Of a stretch of 64,000 nt of DNA, positions 11,654-21,956 are shown one piece after another (positions within the stretch are counted from its first letter, which is position 1; every line of letters begins with the position of its first letter). The stretch is from an uncultured Clostridia bacterium. Its GTDB lineage: Bacteria; Bacillota; Clostridia; Christensenellales; CAG-314. Location: NCBI GenBank assembly GCA_947053925.1, contig CAMRUG010000001.1, positions 1-64,000 on the forward strand. Reading direction: 5' to 3'. The position numbers and the translations under genes were made by a program. Below the pieces are notes generated by a model that saw only the letters and a list, made by a program, of their open reading frames with translations, searched no databases and was not told the origin of the DNA.

Positions 11654-12538
11654 AATTTTTCTCCTTAAATATTTAATTTAAGTGTTGGCAAAAATGACCT
11701 GTTTAACGCTGATTTTCGGCTAAAAATTATTTAAATTTCTGCATTTTTTGTCGAAAATTTTCGATTTATTTGACCGTTTTTGTATGCAAATTTTTAAAAT
11801 ACTTTATTTTTAACAATAATTATGCTATAATTTGTTATTAGACAACAAGTTTTGCAACACTGAAATGTAATATGCGAATACTGTGCTTATAAATAATCGA
11901 TTATCTTAGTAATATTTACCGATACCGTTATAAATGCATAGTATAATAATGGGCGGACAATTCTGCCAGATGAATCTTTACAGAATATTGTTTAAAGTGT
12001 TTTACCGGACGAGCTTTTAAAGCAACATCGTCAGCGATAGGATTCGAGATAAGAAAATTTTAAAACAAGATTGCGTAAAATTCTATTTTAAAGTTTAATA
12101 TAATTCTATTCGAATGCAACAACCGGAATTGTCTATATTGTAATAACTTAACGAACTTTAATAGACTTCTATGGTAAATATGCCATTTGTTGTGGGGTTA
12201 TTAAAGAATAAATAACTTACAACAATTTGCAATTTAATTATGCTTTCGGGAGTAACCGTTGCGCTTGATTTTACAAAAATCCCTTATATTGCAAACTGCC
12301 GATGTTTCTAATGATAACTTATCGTTTTTTTGTAGTTCTCGACGACATTGGTTTAGTAAAATAATTTGGCGCACAACTTGTTAAGCATTAAATTAATGAA
12401 AAAACAAATCAATAACGAGTTTGTTTTTTCTTAATTGCGGTAATACATTAAAGGACTGACAACTCGTTTGTCTATCTACAGTAATTGTTAAAAAATTGAC
12501 GAATTACAATAATGAACGTGGTTCATTATTAAACGGAG

Positions 12539-13273
12539 GTGAGAGATTTGGGACTTTATGCAGATATAGCCGTTTGCGCTATTATACTAATTGCAATTAT
12601 AGTAGGGCTGGTTAAAGGTTTTTCAAAACAATTTTCTAGCGGACTTTGCAGTCTGATAGCTTTTTTAGGCTCAATAGTATTAACATTTGTTTTGCTTCCG
12701 TATATAAAGAAAATGGCGCTGTTTTCCAGTTTCGCCGGCACTGCAGGCGGTTGGTTTAAAGGCGACGCATTTACCGTAACAATTAACAGCTTAGAAGAAC
12801 TTAATGCCGTATTACAGGAATCAATATTAAGAATTTTATCAAAATTGTCCGAACGAATATTTAACACTATGCAAGAACTAAGTTTAAATACGCTCGGAGC
12901 CTATATGGGACACGTTGTAGCAGGATTGATTGTCGGTATAGTGTTATGGATAATATTATTTGTTATTTTGATATATATCTTACGCGGCATCAAAGCACTA
13001 CTGGGAAAAATGTCCAAATTGCCTGTATTAAAAACCTTCGACCGCATATTCGGGTTAATTTGGTCAATAGCAGTTACTTACCTTTTTGTAATAGGCATAG
13101 CGCTTACCGCAATAGAGATTATAATTATCAAATTGATACCCGCAGGACAAGAACCGCTTATTCAAATAATAGAAGAGTCGCACATATTCTCTTTCTTGCA
13201 CTCCACCAATATTATAGGGGAAAACATAGCAAAACTTTTTAATATTGACTTACTCAGTTTAACAGGCGTATAA
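12539..13273 (+). CDS. CvpA family membrane protein
   Basis: N-terminal multi-TM domain (DIAVCAIILIAIIVGLVKGFSKQF) typical of CvpA; GGAGGTG ribosome binding site. Confidence 0.7.
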   Translation: MRDLGLYADIAVCAIILIAIIVGLVKGFSKQFSSGLCSLIAFLGSIVLTFVLLPYIKKMALFSSFAGTAGGWFKGDAFTVTINSLEELNAVLQESILRILSKLSERIFNTMQELSLNTLGAYMGHVVAGLIVGIVLWIILFVILIYILRGIKALLGKMSKLPVLKTFDRIFGLIWSIAVTYLFVIGIALTAIEIIIIKLIPAGQEPLIQIIEESHIFSFLHSTNIIGENIAKLFNIDLLSLTGV

Positions 13274-13296
13274 ATTATATCAAACTCTATTATAAA

Positions 13297-13328
13297 CAGA
13301 GCCGCAATTTTGCGGCTCTGTTTTTTTG
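13297..13328 (+). terminator. Terminator of the cvpA-like gene
   Basis: ACAGAGCCGCAA/TTGCGGCTCTGT stem followed by T7. Confidence 0.85.
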
Positions 13329-13427
13329 CAATTTAACAAACATAATTGCTTTTATTATCATTTTCAAGGTTTTAGAGGGCAAAATGCCGCCTTTTTCCTT
13401 GTTTTATATCCTATTTATGTGTTTTTT

Positions 13428-13443
13428 TGTTTCACGTGGAACA
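13428..13443. promoter_or_regulatory. parS site 1 (TGTTTCACGTGGAACA)
   Basis: One mismatch to consensus TGTTTCACGTGAAACA; close to parAB. Confidence 0.93.
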
Positions 13444-13484
13444 TTTAACGCGACCATTTTATAACAAACATAACGAATACAATT

Positions 13485-13500
13485 TGTTTCACGTGAAACA
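13485..13500. promoter_or_regulatory. parS site 2 (TGTTTCACGTGAAACA)
   Basis: Exact consensus palindrome. Confidence 0.96.
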
Positions 13501-13561
13501 GCCGTTTAATATAAATCGCAATATTTTATGGCATAAATGCGCCAGCAAAGCAATTATCGAA

Positions 13562-13577
13562 TGTTCCACGTGAAACA
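13562..13577. promoter_or_regulatory. parS site 3 (TGTTCCACGTGAAACA)
   Basis: One mismatch to consensus. Confidence 0.93.
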
Positions 13578-14576
13578 ATAAACAAAAAGCTAGTGTTTTA
13601 TCCCGGTAAGTAAAAACTTAACCCGATTTTTTAAATAAAACCACAAAAAGCTCGGATTAACTGATTGCCAATCAAATAAATTGTATAATAAACAAAAAAA
13701 ACTAGTTCGCATTGATTTTGAAATTTACCGTCAATATATTCCCCTTTATTGTCGCAAACGAAATAAAACCCAACAAAAACAACAAATATTGCTCTATTCT
13801 TATGATAATTACTGATTGTTTGCAAAGTGCTCCCGGTACATTTTGGATGGCGTTTACCTTTCATTTCGGCAAATTATCTTACAAAACACACAAATTCTGT
13901 TTGTATTTTTTTTAAAAAATTGTAATTATAGCTTTATAACAGTATTCTAAATAGCGCCGACACAAAAACACTTCATTTTTTGTTCTCCGAGTGTATATTT
14001 AGAATAGAATAAGCCACCACCAAAAAAATTCAGCCGATATGAATTCTGAAATTTTAATAGCCTATAATTTTAAAATTTACTTTAGCAATAAATATGGTTT
14101 AAAATAGCATAAGCAGCGACAGCAGAGCTGCATTTTGCTTTGTCATATTATTCAATTCGTTGCAATTGTGCTCTTTTTTTATAAATGAACACGGTTTATT
14201 TATATTTTTGTTTGCCACTATATAAATGAACAACGGCAGCGGAAATCTTATTTTTAAACGCAGAATGGGGTTAAAAATTTCCCGCAATTTTAAAAACTTG
14301 TGTTAAAAATTCTGTTAAAACGGCTCTAATAACCAACTTTTATAACATAATTATCCACGATTTTTAGCAATAAACTAGGCTTTTTATTAAAATATTATAG
14401 CCAAAACTTTTAACTCAAAAACCACCGAACTATTTTTTGTAAAGATACAAACACTTTTTGATGTAACAAATTAAAACATTATAATTATAAATCAACTTTC
14501 TTCATTTTGACAGCAATGGATTTTTTTCGCAAAATATAATACCCAATAATTTTGCCGAAACCATTCGGACAATATA

Positions 14577-14606
14577 AAAGGCATTGATTTTTCTCAATGC
14601 CCAAAA
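14577..14606 (-). terminator. Terminator of parB
   Basis: GGGCATTGAG...TCAATGCC hairpin. Confidence 0.6.
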
Positions 14607-14622
14607 TAATCACAAATTATTT

Positions 14623-15549
14623 CTATTCTTCTTCCTTACGGAATTTGTCGCTCATCCAATCTTCGACCATATTACAAATTCTGTCCAAATCGTCGGAAGT
14701 GTAGTAATCGATATAAATTCTTCCCTTATGTCCGTTTCCTAAAGCAGATACCTTCGTCGCAAAAGCACGTTGCATATTTCCGACAAGGCTGACAAGCTCT
14801 TTGCTTTCCTCCATAACGGGTTTTTGCTTTTCGGGTTTAGGATTTAAAAACTCACGGACCATTTTTTCCATTTCGCGGACAGTCAATTGATTGTCGCAGC
14901 CCTTCAAAGCCAACTTATACTGTTCTTGTCTGGGAATTACAACCAAAGTACGCGCATGACCGGCGGATAAACGTCCTTGTTCTATCAAACCGATAACTTC
15001 ATCGCTCAAAGTAAGTAAACGCAACGTATTTGCTACAGCAGAGCGGCTTTTGCCAATTCTATCTGCCGCAACTTCTTGCGTCATATTAAATTCGGTCATC
15101 AAAGTTCTGATAGCGCGCGCCGCTTCGATGGGCGATAAATCTTCGCGCTGTAAATTTTCTATTAAACTAATCTCTTTGATCTGCTGGGGAGTGTAATTGC
15201 GGATAATAGCAGGGATATCAGACTTGCCCGCCATTTTGCTAGCGCGAAAACGACGTTCACCTGCAATAATCATATAACGCTTGCCGATAGGCGTTACAAC
15301 AATGGGCTGAATAACACCGTGCAGTCTAATACTGTCCGCTAACTCAGCCAACGCGTCTTCATCAAAATTCTTGCGCGGCTGTTCGTAATTAGGATCAATA
15401 TCTAACAAAGAAATGTTAACTACATTATCCGCAGAAACAGCAACGTCTTGCTGCTGTTCTTGTTTAACTGCAGTCGGTTGAGTCAATTCGTCTATATCGT
15501 TCATTCCCATTAAAGAGGCAAAACCTCTTCCTAATCCTTTGTTAGCCAT
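14623..15549 (-). CDS. parB: Chromosome partitioning protein ParB (Spo0J)
   Basis: QPRKNFDEDALAELADSI, GERRFRAS, ENLQREDLSPIEAA motifs; next to parA and parS. Confidence 0.95.
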   Translation of the reverse strand: MANKGLGRGFASLMGMNDIDELTQPTAVKQEQQQDVAVSADNVVNISLLDIDPNYEQPRKNFDEDALAELADSIRLHGVIQPIVVTPIGKRYMIIAGERRFRASKMAGKSDIPAIIRNYTPQQIKEISLIENLQREDLSPIEAARAIRTLMTEFNMTQEVAADRIGKSRSAVANTLRLLTLSDEVIGLIEQGRLSAGHARTLVVIPRQEQYKLALKGCDNQLTVREMEKMVREFLNPKPEKQKPVMEESKELVSLVGNMQRAFATKVSALGNGHKGRIYIDYYTSDDLDRICNMVEDWMSDKFRKEEE

Positions 15550-16319
15550 TATTTATTTCCTTCTCTTTCTAAAAATTGTTTTGCAAGCGTCTCGTATGCC
15601 AACGCTCCGCTAGAATGGGGCGCGTGCATAACAATCGGTACGCCGAAACTGGGAGATTCCACCAATTTGATATTGCGCGGCACCGGAACAGTATAAATTT
15701 TATCTCCGAAATACTTATAAATTTCTTCCGTTACCTGCTTGGACATAGTTGTTCTAATATCATACATCGTAAGGATTACGCCGTTAATATAAATATCGGG
15801 ATTAAGCCGTTGCTTTACTATTTTTATAGTATTCATCAACTGACTCAAACCTTCCAATGCAAAAAACTCACTTTGAATAGGAATTATTACCGCATCGCTA
15901 GCGACCAAAGCATTAAGAGTAATCAACCCCAAGCTCGGCGGACAATCAATAAAAATATAATCGTATTCGTTACGAACCGATGCTATCGCTCTCTTTAAAA
16001 CACTTTCTCTAAACGGCACAGAAACAAGGTCAACCTCCGCCGCTGCAAGGTCAATATTACTGGGAGCAATAAACAAATTTTCTATAACGGTAGGCTTTAT
16101 TACATCTGCAATATTGCAAGATTCCATCAACATATCATAGCACGAACTTTCAAGCTGATTTTTTTCTATTCCGAACCCGCTCGTTGCATTACCCTGCGGA
16201 TCAAAATCGATAAGCAAAACTTTTTTGTTAAGCCGCGCCACATAAGTAGCCAAGTTTATTGCAGTTGTAGTCTTTCCGACCCCGCCCTTTTGATTAGAAA
16301 AGGCAAAAACTTTTCCCAT
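15549..16319 (-). CDS. parA: Chromosome partitioning ATPase ParA (Soj)
   Basis: SNQKGGVGKTTTAINLA deviant Walker A; overlaps parB. Confidence 0.96.
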   Translation of the reverse strand: MGKVFAFSNQKGGVGKTTTAINLATYVARLNKKVLLIDFDPQGNATSGFGIEKNQLESSCYDMLMESCNIADVIKPTVIENLFIAPSNIDLAAAEVDLVSVPFRESVLKRAIASVRNEYDYIFIDCPPSLGLITLNALVASDAVIIPIQSEFFALEGLSQLMNTIKIVKQRLNPDIYINGVILTMYDIRTTMSKQVTEEIYKYFGDKIYTVPVPRNIKLVESPSFGVPIVMHAPHSSGALAYETLAKQFLEREGNK

Positions 16320-16822
16320 AAATTACTCCTAAAAAGTAAATATACATTTATATGATAACATAAAACACAAACTTTTTCAACAATAAATATTACTTTGTCG
16401 AAAATTATTATTAAACAGATTTTGCAAAAATATTTTTAAATTACGAAAGCATAAACAAATCACTTTTACGTTCCGTCTTGCAATCTTGATAATAGGACGA
16501 AAATAAAATGCTTCATGTGAAATTGATATGATTTTAGAGACAAAATTAAGGACAATATTCGATATAGTAAAATTTAATATTATGTTTGTAATAGAACGGC
16601 TTAAATATCTTTAATGTACAAGTTACGCGTTTTAAAATAAAAATTTGCAACTAATTGCAAACAGCATAACGTTATTACAAATACAAAACAATTAACAACT
16701 CAATAATAAAAATTTATTTTAATTAAATAATAAAACTGACGTAGTGTTACTGTTTCAAACAATAAAACTTCTCTGTTGACTAGATAATAGCAGTTTGATA
16801 TAATTAAGAAAAGGAAAATAAT

Positions 16823-17530
16823 ATGATATACAATTGCTTTTGGGAACATAATAACGATGATACATTACTGTACTCTCTGGATTATCCAGGGGCTTACACA
16901 CGCGGCAAATCGCTTAAAGAAGCAATGCAAAAAATGCCCGACGAAATACGCTCCTTTATCTTATGGAGCGGACATACTTGTTTAGACGAACAAATTTCAA
17001 TACAAGTAATCGAGGAAAAGAATTCGACGCTAAATATAGGCGATGCGGACAGCGACGCTATATTCCAATGCGAAACATCACCTTTGAAACCGGAAGAATA
17101 TTCGGTTCTCAAACGCTTAGCATTAAAATCTGCCGAGGATTTTTTCAGTCTCTACAACTCAATACCGAATAAAGATATCGGTTGTTTGCCAAACAGAGAA
17201 ACTTTTTACGGTTCGGTTCCGCGCACGGCAACGGAAATGTATGAACACACAAAAAACGTCAACAATTATTATTTTGGAGAAATCGGTATAAAATGCGACA
17301 ACGACGGAGATATAGTTGCTTGCCGCAAGCGCGGATTTGATTTGTTAGAAAAGACGTCCGATTTTCTAAATAATACTCCAACACTAGGAAGTTACGATGA
17401 AACGTGGTCGTTAAAAAAATGCTTTAGGCGCTTTATTTGGCACGACAGAATACACGCAAAAGCAATGTACCGAATGGCAATAAAATTATTCGGCAGCGAC
17501 ATACCTGATGTTTTTCATTTTAAAATATAA
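16823..17530 (+). CDS. HicB-like N-terminal domain plus DinB-like C-terminal domain protein
   Basis: N-terminal LLYSLDYPGAYTRGKSLKEAMQKMPDEI (HicB-like), C-terminal FIWHDRIHAKAMYRMA (DinB-like). Confidence 0.5.
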   Translation: MIYNCFWEHNNDDTLLYSLDYPGAYTRGKSLKEAMQKMPDEIRSFILWSGHTCLDEQISIQVIEEKNSTLNIGDADSDAIFQCETSPLKPEEYSVLKRLALKSAEDFFSLYNSIPNKDIGCLPNRETFYGSVPRTATEMYEHTKNVNNYYFGEIGIKCDNDGDIVACRKRGFDLLEKTSDFLNNTPTLGSYDETWSLKKCFRRFIWHDRIHAKAMYRMAIKLFGSDIPDVFHFKI

Positions 17531-17890
17531 CGCACTTTAAATTAAAAACATAATTGATTAGCGAGATTTAAAGATAGCATAACTTTTCACGTTATAAATA
17601 GCGCAGTCAAACTCGCGATTGCGCAAATATATTTTACAACAAGTTGTCGTTTTTAGTATAAAGTGATACAATTATACTGTTGAAACTGACGTGTTCAAAA
17701 TTATCAAACCTTATTTTCGATATATCAGTTACATACACAAACAAGCGTTAAAATCCGCATTATTTTAAATGTTTAAAAACACAAAAATGTACCGTGGGTT
17801 ATGAAACATTAAAAATTCTGTATAAAAGCCTGATTTAACCATTTAGATTATCCTATAAAATAGTAGAAATTAAACACACTCGGAGAGAAT

Positions 17891-19189
17891 ATGAACACAA
17901 CAATAGTAGCATTATCCACAGCGCGCGGACGTTCGGCGATAGCCGTTGTTCGTATGAGCGGCGACGATGCTATAAATATAGCAAAAAAATTTTTTGAGCC
18001 GTTTCCTAAAAACCCCAATATGCTGAAAGTAGGAGTGCTTCACACCGAACGATTTGACGAACACGCAATGTGCGTGTATTTTTCCGCACCGCATTCGTAT
18101 ACAGGCGAAAATACAGTGGAGTTTCATTGTCATGGCGGTACGGCAGTTTGTCAAGCGGTAATCGAGCAATGTATCAAAAACGGCGCGGTACCTGCGCAAA
18201 ACGGAGAATTCAGCAAACGCGCTTTTATTAACGGCAAACAAAATTTAACCAATGCCGAAGGAATCATAGAAATGATTGACGCCGAAACGGCTTCCGCCGC
18301 AAAAGCAGGCGCAAACTTGTTGGAAAATAAATTAGGAAAGAAAGTTATAGATTTGCAGAATGTTCTTTTGGACACGCTGTCTGCCTGCGAAGCCGCGCTG
18401 GATTATCCCGAAGAAGATCTAGAGTTACCTACCGTTGCCGGAACCCAAATAAAATTAAAAGAAGTTGAGAAAGAAATACAAAATTTAATTTCAACTGCAA
18501 CATTAGGCAAAGTTGCAAAATACGGCATAAACGTTGCGATAGTCGGCGCGCCCAACGTCGGCAAATCGAGTCTTTTAAATGCGCTTCTAGGAACAGAGCG
18601 CGCTATTGTATCAGATATTCAAGGCACAACGCGCGACACTCTGTCAGAATCGGTAAATTACAAAGATATAAAATTCAATTTTATCGATACGGCAGGAATA
18701 CGCGAATCGTCAGACGTGGTAGAGCAAGAGGGCGTTCGCCGCGCTCAAAAAGCCGCCGACAGCGCAGACGTTGTATTGCACATTACAGACAATCCGACTG
18801 ACCGTTCGGTTTATCCGACTGTGCGTCCGCAAATAAGAGTATTTAACAAAAGCGATTTATTTGTCGAGCCGCCTTGTTGCGCAGACAGTTTGATAGTGTC
18901 TGCAAAAAGCGGCAATGTCGATATCATCAAATCAACAATATACGAAATGTTCAGCGCAGGCGAAATCGAGAATTCCGATTTGTTGATAACTAACGAACGC
19001 CATTTATCCTGTCTTAATCAAGCTAAAAATCAAATAGAGCAAGCCATAGCAAGTTGCAGTAACTCGACGCTGGATATTGTTTCAAGCGCCATAAAACAAG
19101 TTTGGGAAACGTTAGGCGAAATCACGGGTTCCACTGCACAAGAAGATATTATTGACAGAATTTACAGTAAATTTTGTTTAGGCAAATAG
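17891..19189 (+). CDS. mnmE: tRNA modification GTPase MnmE
   Basis: GAPNVGKSSLLNALLG, DTAGIR, C-terminal FCLGK. Confidence 0.97.
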   Translation: MNTTIVALSTARGRSAIAVVRMSGDDAINIAKKFFEPFPKNPNMLKVGVLHTERFDEHAMCVYFSAPHSYTGENTVEFHCHGGTAVCQAVIEQCIKNGAVPAQNGEFSKRAFINGKQNLTNAEGIIEMIDAETASAAKAGANLLENKLGKKVIDLQNVLLDTLSACEAALDYPEEDLELPTVAGTQIKLKEVEKEIQNLISTATLGKVAKYGINVAIVGAPNVGKSSLLNALLGTERAIVSDIQGTTRDTLSESVNYKDIKFNFIDTAGIRESSDVVEQEGVRRAQKAADSADVVLHITDNPTDRSVYPTVRPQIRVFNKSDLFVEPPCCADSLIVSAKSGNVDIIKSTIYEMFSAGEIENSDLLITNERHLSCLNQAKNQIEQAIASCSNSTLDIVSSAIKQVWETLGEITGSTAQEDIIDRIYSKFCLGK

Positions 19190-19473
19190 TTGTTTTTATC
19201 TTAGCAACTAAGCTTGCGTCCGCGTAAAATATTAGTAAAACAACAATTATGCGCATATTAAAGCGTTTAAAGCCGTTACTTGTACACAATTTTAATTGTT
19301 TGTAAATTTTTAAGTTTAGCAAACAATACAGTAAATAAGCATGAACAAAAATGCGTTTTAACAGATTAAACTAAGCGAAATTAGCTTTTTGCTAATGACT
19401 GTATGAAAAACAACCAAGCGGTTAAAGCAATACCGAGTTTTTAAAAGACTAAATTATTAAAGGAAAATTCAAA

Positions 19474-21327
19474 TTGAAAGATTTTGACGTAATCGTTATA
19501 GGCGCAGGACACGCGGGTTGCGAAGCCGCATTGGCTTCGGCAAGGCTAGGGTGTTCTACTTTGCTACTTGCAACCAATCTTGATACGGTTGCTTTTTTGG
19601 CGTGCAATCCCAGTATAGGCGGAACTGCCAAAGGGCAAATTGTTAAAGAAATCGATGCACTGGGCGGAGAAATGGCAATAAATGCCGACAAAAGCATATT
19701 ACAGATGAGAATGTTAAACCGCGGAAAAGGACCTGCCGTTTACTCTCCTAGAGCGCAAGTGGACAAGAATGTTTACCACTCTGTAATGAAACAAACGATA
19801 GAAAATACGCCCAACCTTTACCTTAGACAAGGCGAAGCGGTAAACATTGATATCAAACAAAACGGCGAATTCTCCGTTACAACCGCCGTTAATCTACAAT
19901 ATTCTGCCAAAGCCGTTGTGCTTTGTTGCGGAGTTTATCTGCGTTCTAAAACTATCGTCGGCAAATGCATAAGAGAAAGCGGTCCGAACGGATTTGCAAA
20001 TGCACAGTATTTGTCTGACAGTTTACAAAAACTCGGTTTTACTTTAAGGCGTTTTAAAACAGGCACGCCTGCGCGCGTGCGGATGAAATCCATAGATTTG
20101 CAAAAGACGTCAGAACAATGCGGAGAAGCAGATGTCAGACCGTTTTCCTACGTTACAAAAAGTATCCCTGCAACAAAGCGCAGTTGTTACCTTACTTATT
20201 CTACAGAAAAAACAAAGGAAATAATCTTACAAAACAAGCATCTTGCGCCGATTTACAACGGATCAATTAACGGGACCGGTCCGCGTTACTGTCCGAGTAT
20301 CGAAGATAAGGTGGTACGGTTTGCCGACAAAGAACGTCATCAAATATTTTTAGAACCGGAATCGGAAGATACTTGCGAATTTTATGTTCAAGGCGCATCC
20401 TCTTCAATGCCGGCAGAAGTACAGGAACAAATATACCACAGTATAGAAGGACTTGAAAACGTCGAAATTATGCGCGACGCGTATGCCATCGAGTACGATT
20501 GTATAGACGCAACCGAACTCGATGCAACGTTAATGTCCAAGAAAATAAAGGGAATGTTTTTTGCCGGTCAAATAAACGGCACAAGCGGCTACGAAGAAGC
20601 CGCAGGTCAAGGCATAGTAGCAGGGATAAACGCCGAACGGTTCGTACACAAAAAATCCCCGTTCACTCTGCGGCGCGATAACAGTTATATCGGCGTACTT
20701 ATAGACGACATTACCACAAAGGAAACTGTCGAACCGTACAGAATGATGACAAGCCGCGCCGAATACCGTCTTGTATTACGGCAAGATAATGCCGATATGC
20801 GACTGACTGAACTGGGCAGAGAAATCGGCTTGGTTGATGATACAAGATACGAAAAATTTCTTTATAAAAAACAGCAAATCGAAACCGCTACTAAAGAACT
20901 GTTCACTGTTGTCTCTCCCAAAATATATTCGCCGCTGTTCGACAGAAAAAACGAAGTCGTAAACAACGCAGGGCTCACTTTGGACGAAATGCTACGCCGT
21001 CCGAACATTACGGCAAAAGATATTCAAACATTGGGTTATCTTAAAAATGTAACCGACGAAGTGTTGGAAGAAATAGAAATAGAAAGCAAATACCGCGGCT
21101 ATATCGAAAAAGAAAAAGCGGTAATTGCACAGGCAGCAAAACTGGAAAACAAAGCGCTGCCCGCTAAAATAGACTATATGTCAATAGACGGTCTGCGGAT
21201 AGAAGCACGTCAAAAATTGAACAAAATTCGTCCCGCAAACTTAGGACAAGCAGGCAGAATATCGGGCGTTTCTCCCGCCGACATACAAATTCTTATTGTG
21301 TATCTTGCCCAACGCGGAAGTAAATAA
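19474..21327 (+). CDS. mnmG: tRNA uridine-5-carboxymethylaminomethyl modification enzyme MnmG/GidA
   Basis: VIGAGHAGCEAALASARLG, CNPSIGGTAKGQIVKEIDALGG, GQINGTSGYEEAAGQG. Confidence 0.97.
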   Translation: MKDFDVIVIGAGHAGCEAALASARLGCSTLLLATNLDTVAFLACNPSIGGTAKGQIVKEIDALGGEMAINADKSILQMRMLNRGKGPAVYSPRAQVDKNVYHSVMKQTIENTPNLYLRQGEAVNIDIKQNGEFSVTTAVNLQYSAKAVVLCCGVYLRSKTIVGKCIRESGPNGFANAQYLSDSLQKLGFTLRRFKTGTPARVRMKSIDLQKTSEQCGEADVRPFSYVTKSIPATKRSCYLTYSTEKTKEIILQNKHLAPIYNGSINGTGPRYCPSIEDKVVRFADKERHQIFLEPESEDTCEFYVQGASSSMPAEVQEQIYHSIEGLENVEIMRDAYAIEYDCIDATELDATLMSKKIKGMFFAGQINGTSGYEEAAGQGIVAGINAERFVHKKSPFTLRRDNSYIGVLIDDITTKETVEPYRMMTSRAEYRLVLRQDNADMRLTELGREIGLVDDTRYEKFLYKKQQIETATKELFTVVSPKIYSPLFDRKNEVVNNAGLTLDEMLRRPNITAKDIQTLGYLKNVTDEVLEEIEIESKYRGYIEKEKAVIAQAAKLENKALPAKIDYMSIDGLRIEARQKLNKIRPANLGQAGRISGVSPADIQILIVYLAQRGSK

Positions 21328-21686
21328 CGGATATTTTGTGTACAAGTTAAACGTTTTAAAGCGTTTACTTGTACATTAAGTAAAAAACTCGCAAACAAAT
21401 GGTATTTAAACAGCGCTCTGCTATATGACTGTATAAGTGTAAATAAATTATGCAAGTTGCCGCTTAGGCGTTTAATAATAACGGCAGTGTTTGTTTCGTT
21501 TGACAACGAAACTTTGGACTCTTTCTTAGTTGCGCTGTATGTTTATGCGGATAACGTCAAACAATATTTGTACAATTCCAGAATGTCAGGTTAATTTTAA
21601 CGGTATTCGATTTTATACTACTTCTTTTAATTTACTTTTTTTAAAACAAAAACACAAGCCAAAACAATTTGAGCAGGACGACGCAA

Positions 21687-21956
21687 ATGAACATTTTATT
21701 AAACAACTTAGATAAGCTGCATACTACCGAATTAGGCGTAATGCGCATCAAAAGAAATCTGTCGTTAAATACGGATAACGCTGTCGACTGGTGCAAAGAC
21801 AAAATAAATTCGTCCAATGCCAAAATTGTGAGAGGCGGAAAAAACTGGTATATAAACATTGACGACATTACCATTACTGTAAATGCCTACAGTTATACCA
21901 TTATTACGGCGCATATAAATAATAAACAAAAAATTATTAAAAACCACTATGATTAA
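21687..21956 (+). CDS. Small DUF3781-like protein
   Basis: LLNNLDKLHTTELGVMRIKRNL...WCKDKI...RGGKNWYINIDDITITVNAYSYTIITAH; start set to MNILL. Confidence 0.6.
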   Translation: MNILLNNLDKLHTTELGVMRIKRNLSLNTDNAVDWCKDKINSSNAKIVRGGKNWYINIDDITITVNAYSYTIITAHINNKQKIIKNHYD

